64,000 nucleotides of DNA from SW132 sp038150125. GTDB taxonomy: Bacteria > Bacteroidota > Rhodothermia > Balneolales > Balneolaceae. The DNA lies in assembly GCF_038150125.1 (NCBI RefSeq), contig NZ_JBBVMF010000022.1, forward strand, positions 19,319 through 83,318, given 5' to 3'. The notes beneath the pieces are model-generated. The model searched no databases. It was not told where the DNA came from and saw only the letters and a list, made by a program, of their open reading frames with translations. Made by a program: the position numbers and the translations under genes. Below, in pieces: positions 62,274 through 64,000 of this stretch; position 1 is the first letter of the stretch; the number at the start of each line of letters is the position of its first letter.

Positions 62274-63593
62274 GTGGGTTCCCTGCATTCATGGAGTGAT
62301 TTGGCTTCAAGTGATAAGATTGTAATAAATCTCAGTCATTTTGATGATATAAATATTGAAAAACAAGATGATAAGACTTGGGTAACGGTAGGGGCAGGAT
62401 GTAAGATCAAAGATCTGAATAGAGAACTATATCAACAACAAGGTTTAAGACTACCGGCTCAACCCATTATTTCAGCGCCAACTATTGGCGGTGCTATTGC
62501 GACCGGTACCCATGGTACGGGATCACCGAGCTTGTCGCACTTTGTCGAAAAAGTCCGAATCGCCGCTTATGACCAAGATACCGGAACGGCTAAAATATAT
62601 GAGATTGAGAGCGGCTCCGAGCTTGAGGCTGCCCGCTGTAACCTCGGTTGTATGGGTATCGTACTTTCTCTTCGTATTAGCTGCATATCAGAATTTTTGG
62701 TGGAAGAAACGGTGGTCGAAAGACAACATCTCCAAGAGGTCCTTGCCGAAAAAGAAGACTATCCACTCCAGGAATTTCTGTACATACCATATTCCTGGAC
62801 ATTCGTAAACTTTCAAAGGCGGGAAGTTGCGGAAAATGCATCCGTTGATTCAGGTAAAAGAAGCTGGGGAGCATCCCTTTACAATGTGTATAATTTCCTG
62901 AATGTCGATCTGTTCTTTTGTCTTATCGTGAAGGGACTTATTTCCTTTTGGGGCAACCCGGAAAGAATACGCTTCTTTTATAAAAATATGTTCTCAAAAG
63001 CCATTCTAAAGAAGGTAACCGTCAGGGAGCGCAGCCATCAACTGCTAACCCGTACCCGGGAGATGTTCAGCCATGAAGAGACCGAAATATTCATACCCGA
63101 AAACTATATAGCAGAAGCTGCTGAACTGATACGAATTGTGACAGATGTATTTGCCGGGATAAAAAAGGAGATCCCGGAGGAATTTTCCTCCAAGCTTGAA
63201 TCAGTCGGGTTGCTCGAACAACTCAAAAAAAGTCGGGGAACGTATACCCACCACCACCCTTTTGTTTTCCTTAAGCTGCTACCAGATGATACATTAATAT
63301 CTATGTCAAGTGGTATGGATAAGCCGTGTTATGGTTTCAATCTTATCTCTTATCAGAAACCGGGAGAAAGGGAGGCCTTCCGCAAATTTTCGGATGTTAC
63401 CACCTGTGCACTGGCCAGATTGTATAATGCTCGCCCTCACTGGGGAAAGTATTTTTGTTTGGACCAAGATGATATTGAAGCTCTATATCCCGAACTGGAG
63501 ACCTTCCGTGAGATTTGTCGTCGATATGATTCGAAGGGAGTTTTTCAAAATAATTTTACCAGGCAGGTCCTTGGTTTTGAGCGAGAGCGTTAG
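62274..63593 (+). CDS. FAD-linked oxidoreductase, D-arabinono-lactone/alditol-oxidase-like, start lost or frameshifted
   Basis: The frame encodes a VAO-type FAD enzyme: VTVGAGCKIKDLNREL and IGGAIATGTHGTGS (FAD-site; the His is the usual flavin-linking position in this group) and the ALO-type end YDSKGVFQNNFTRQVLGF. The only in-frame start is the GTG at 62274, but clear family sequence continues upstream to ~62160 (DYYFVPHNEEEVVEIL, QIRAV) with no ATG, GTG or TTG back to the stop at 62091. An ATG at 62089 is in another frame. So the gene is probably frameshifted near 62100-62150, or uses a rare start. Confidence 0.72.
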   Translation: MGSLHSWSDLASSDKIVINLSHFDDINIEKQDDKTWVTVGAGCKIKDLNRELYQQQGLRLPAQPIISAPTIGGAIATGTHGTGSPSLSHFVEKVRIAAYDQDTGTAKIYEIESGSELEAARCNLGCMGIVLSLRISCISEFLVEETVVERQHLQEVLAEKEDYPLQEFLYIPYSWTFVNFQRREVAENASVDSGKRSWGASLYNVYNFLNVDLFFCLIVKGLISFWGNPERIRFFYKNMFSKAILKKVTVRERSHQLLTRTREMFSHEETEIFIPENYIAEAAELIRIVTDVFAGIKKEIPEEFSSKLESVGLLEQLKKSRGTYTHHHPFVFLKLLPDDTLISMSSGMDKPCYGFNLISYQKPGEREAFRKFSDVTTCALARLYNARPHWGKYFCLDQDDIEALYPELETFREICRRYDSKGVFQNNFTRQVLGFERER

Positions 63594-63728
63594 GAGATTC
63601 TCTACCTACTATACTTTTAATATGATTTTGTCCTGCAGTATAATCCAGTGCCTAAAAATCCATTTATGAAACATCCGGAAAATATAAATAGCTTCATTTT
63701 CTTAAAATTTGACAAAATTATCAAGCCT

Positions 63729-64000
63729 TCAGATTTGCTCCTCTGTGATCGTATTATCCCTGTGAAGTGTGGCAAGCAGAGATTGGCTGATTAGCGCACA
63801 GATCACTCCGAACGGAAGATATCCGGCATAGCCAAGCAGGGGCATTTCAAACAGGTAAAACCTCTCAACCCACGGTATATTGTAGATCCATTTGGCTTCG
63901 CTGTAGAAATTCCACATCTCCCAGAAAAAACCGCAGCAGAGAGCAGCCATTGCTGACGACCAAACCAATGTTAGATCTCCGTTCGAGCTATCTTTAAGCA
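63729..64000 (-). CDS. Conserved multi-pass membrane protein, C-terminal part (5' beyond window)
   Basis: The minus-strand frame is open to the right edge, so the start lies outside. At least two membrane segments (SSAMAALCCGFFWEMWNF and LGYAGYLPFGVICALISQSL) and the pattern WNFYSEAKWIYNIPWVERF followed by FEMPLLGYAGYLPFG, which I recognise as a conserved uncharacterised membrane family. Function unknown. Confidence 0.6.
   Translation of the reverse strand, partial: LKDSSNGDLTLVWSSAMAALCCGFFWEMWNFYSEAKWIYNIPWVERFYLFEMPLLGYAGYLPFGVICALISQSLLATLHRDNTITEEQI

Noticed and set aside
1..64000. CRISPR array, rRNA operon, prophage or replication origin
   Set aside because: No regularly spaced repeats, rRNA-like sequence, phage structural genes or DnaA-box cluster were seen.

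Overview
The window reads as chromosome of a Bacteroidota-like marine or saline bacterium, most probably from the Balneolia/Rhodothermota side. This is an inference from gene content: SusC/SusD pair, T9SS-type C-terminal sorting domain, propeller plus Y_Y_Y regulator, sigma-54 regulator coupled to LptE, several TonB-dependent receptors, and a glucosylglycerate (compatible solute) gene set. No 16S or other phylogenetic marker was available to test it. Gene density is ordinary, with several decayed intergenic stretches.

Layout. 1-9.7 kb is a beta-glucan (laminarin-type) utilisation locus: the tail of a GH30 enzyme, a GPH-family sugar transporter fused to a GH17 glucanase domain, two more GH17 proteins without signal peptides, a secreted repeat-bearing carbohydrate-binding protein with a T9SS tail, and a membrane-spanning propeller/HTH regulator. 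9.8-12.3 kb holds a TPR-like protein, LptE and a sigma-54 activator on the minus strand. 12.6-17.7 kb is a glucosylglycerate cassette: a GH13_18 phosphorylase converging on GpgS, a HAD phosphatase and an M20-like protein that lacks its catalytic Glu pair. 18.3-21.8 kb is a tightly overlapping four-gene operon: ECF sigma factor, membrane protein with a CBM48-like domain, beta-barrel-like protein with a second CBM48-like domain, and a secreted Gly-rich-tailed protein.

22-34 kb: a decayed Asp-box pseudogene, SusC/SusD, an intact sortilin-like Asp-box protein, and a heme-type TonB receptor. 34.5-53.9 kb is mostly housekeeping (miaB, FKBP, pyrE, pgpA, pgsA, cinA, ftsX, a Fur-family gene, acyl-CoA synthetase, tonB, nnr, proS) with a decayed HigBA-like toxin-antitoxin pair. 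54.2-55.1 kb is a scar zone: one intact tRNA-Met preceded by two degenerate copies carrying GC-rich inserts, a broken GIY-YIG gene and an IS transposase fragment. 55.2-60.3 kb is a probable N-acetylhexosamine salvage operon (SSS transporter, GH109-like enzyme, nucleotidyltransferase, NahK-like kinase). The right end is accessory: small hypothetical genes, a possible group II intron 3' remnant, an FAD oxidoreductase lacking a proper start, and the end of a membrane protein gene.

Strongest candidates for something undescribed are the GPH-GH17 fusion, which places a laminarinase-type domain on the cytoplasmic face of its own transporter, and the sigma/CBM48/CBM48 operon, which looks like an envelope glucan-sensing relay. 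All functions are read from sequence motifs by eye; no database search was run.
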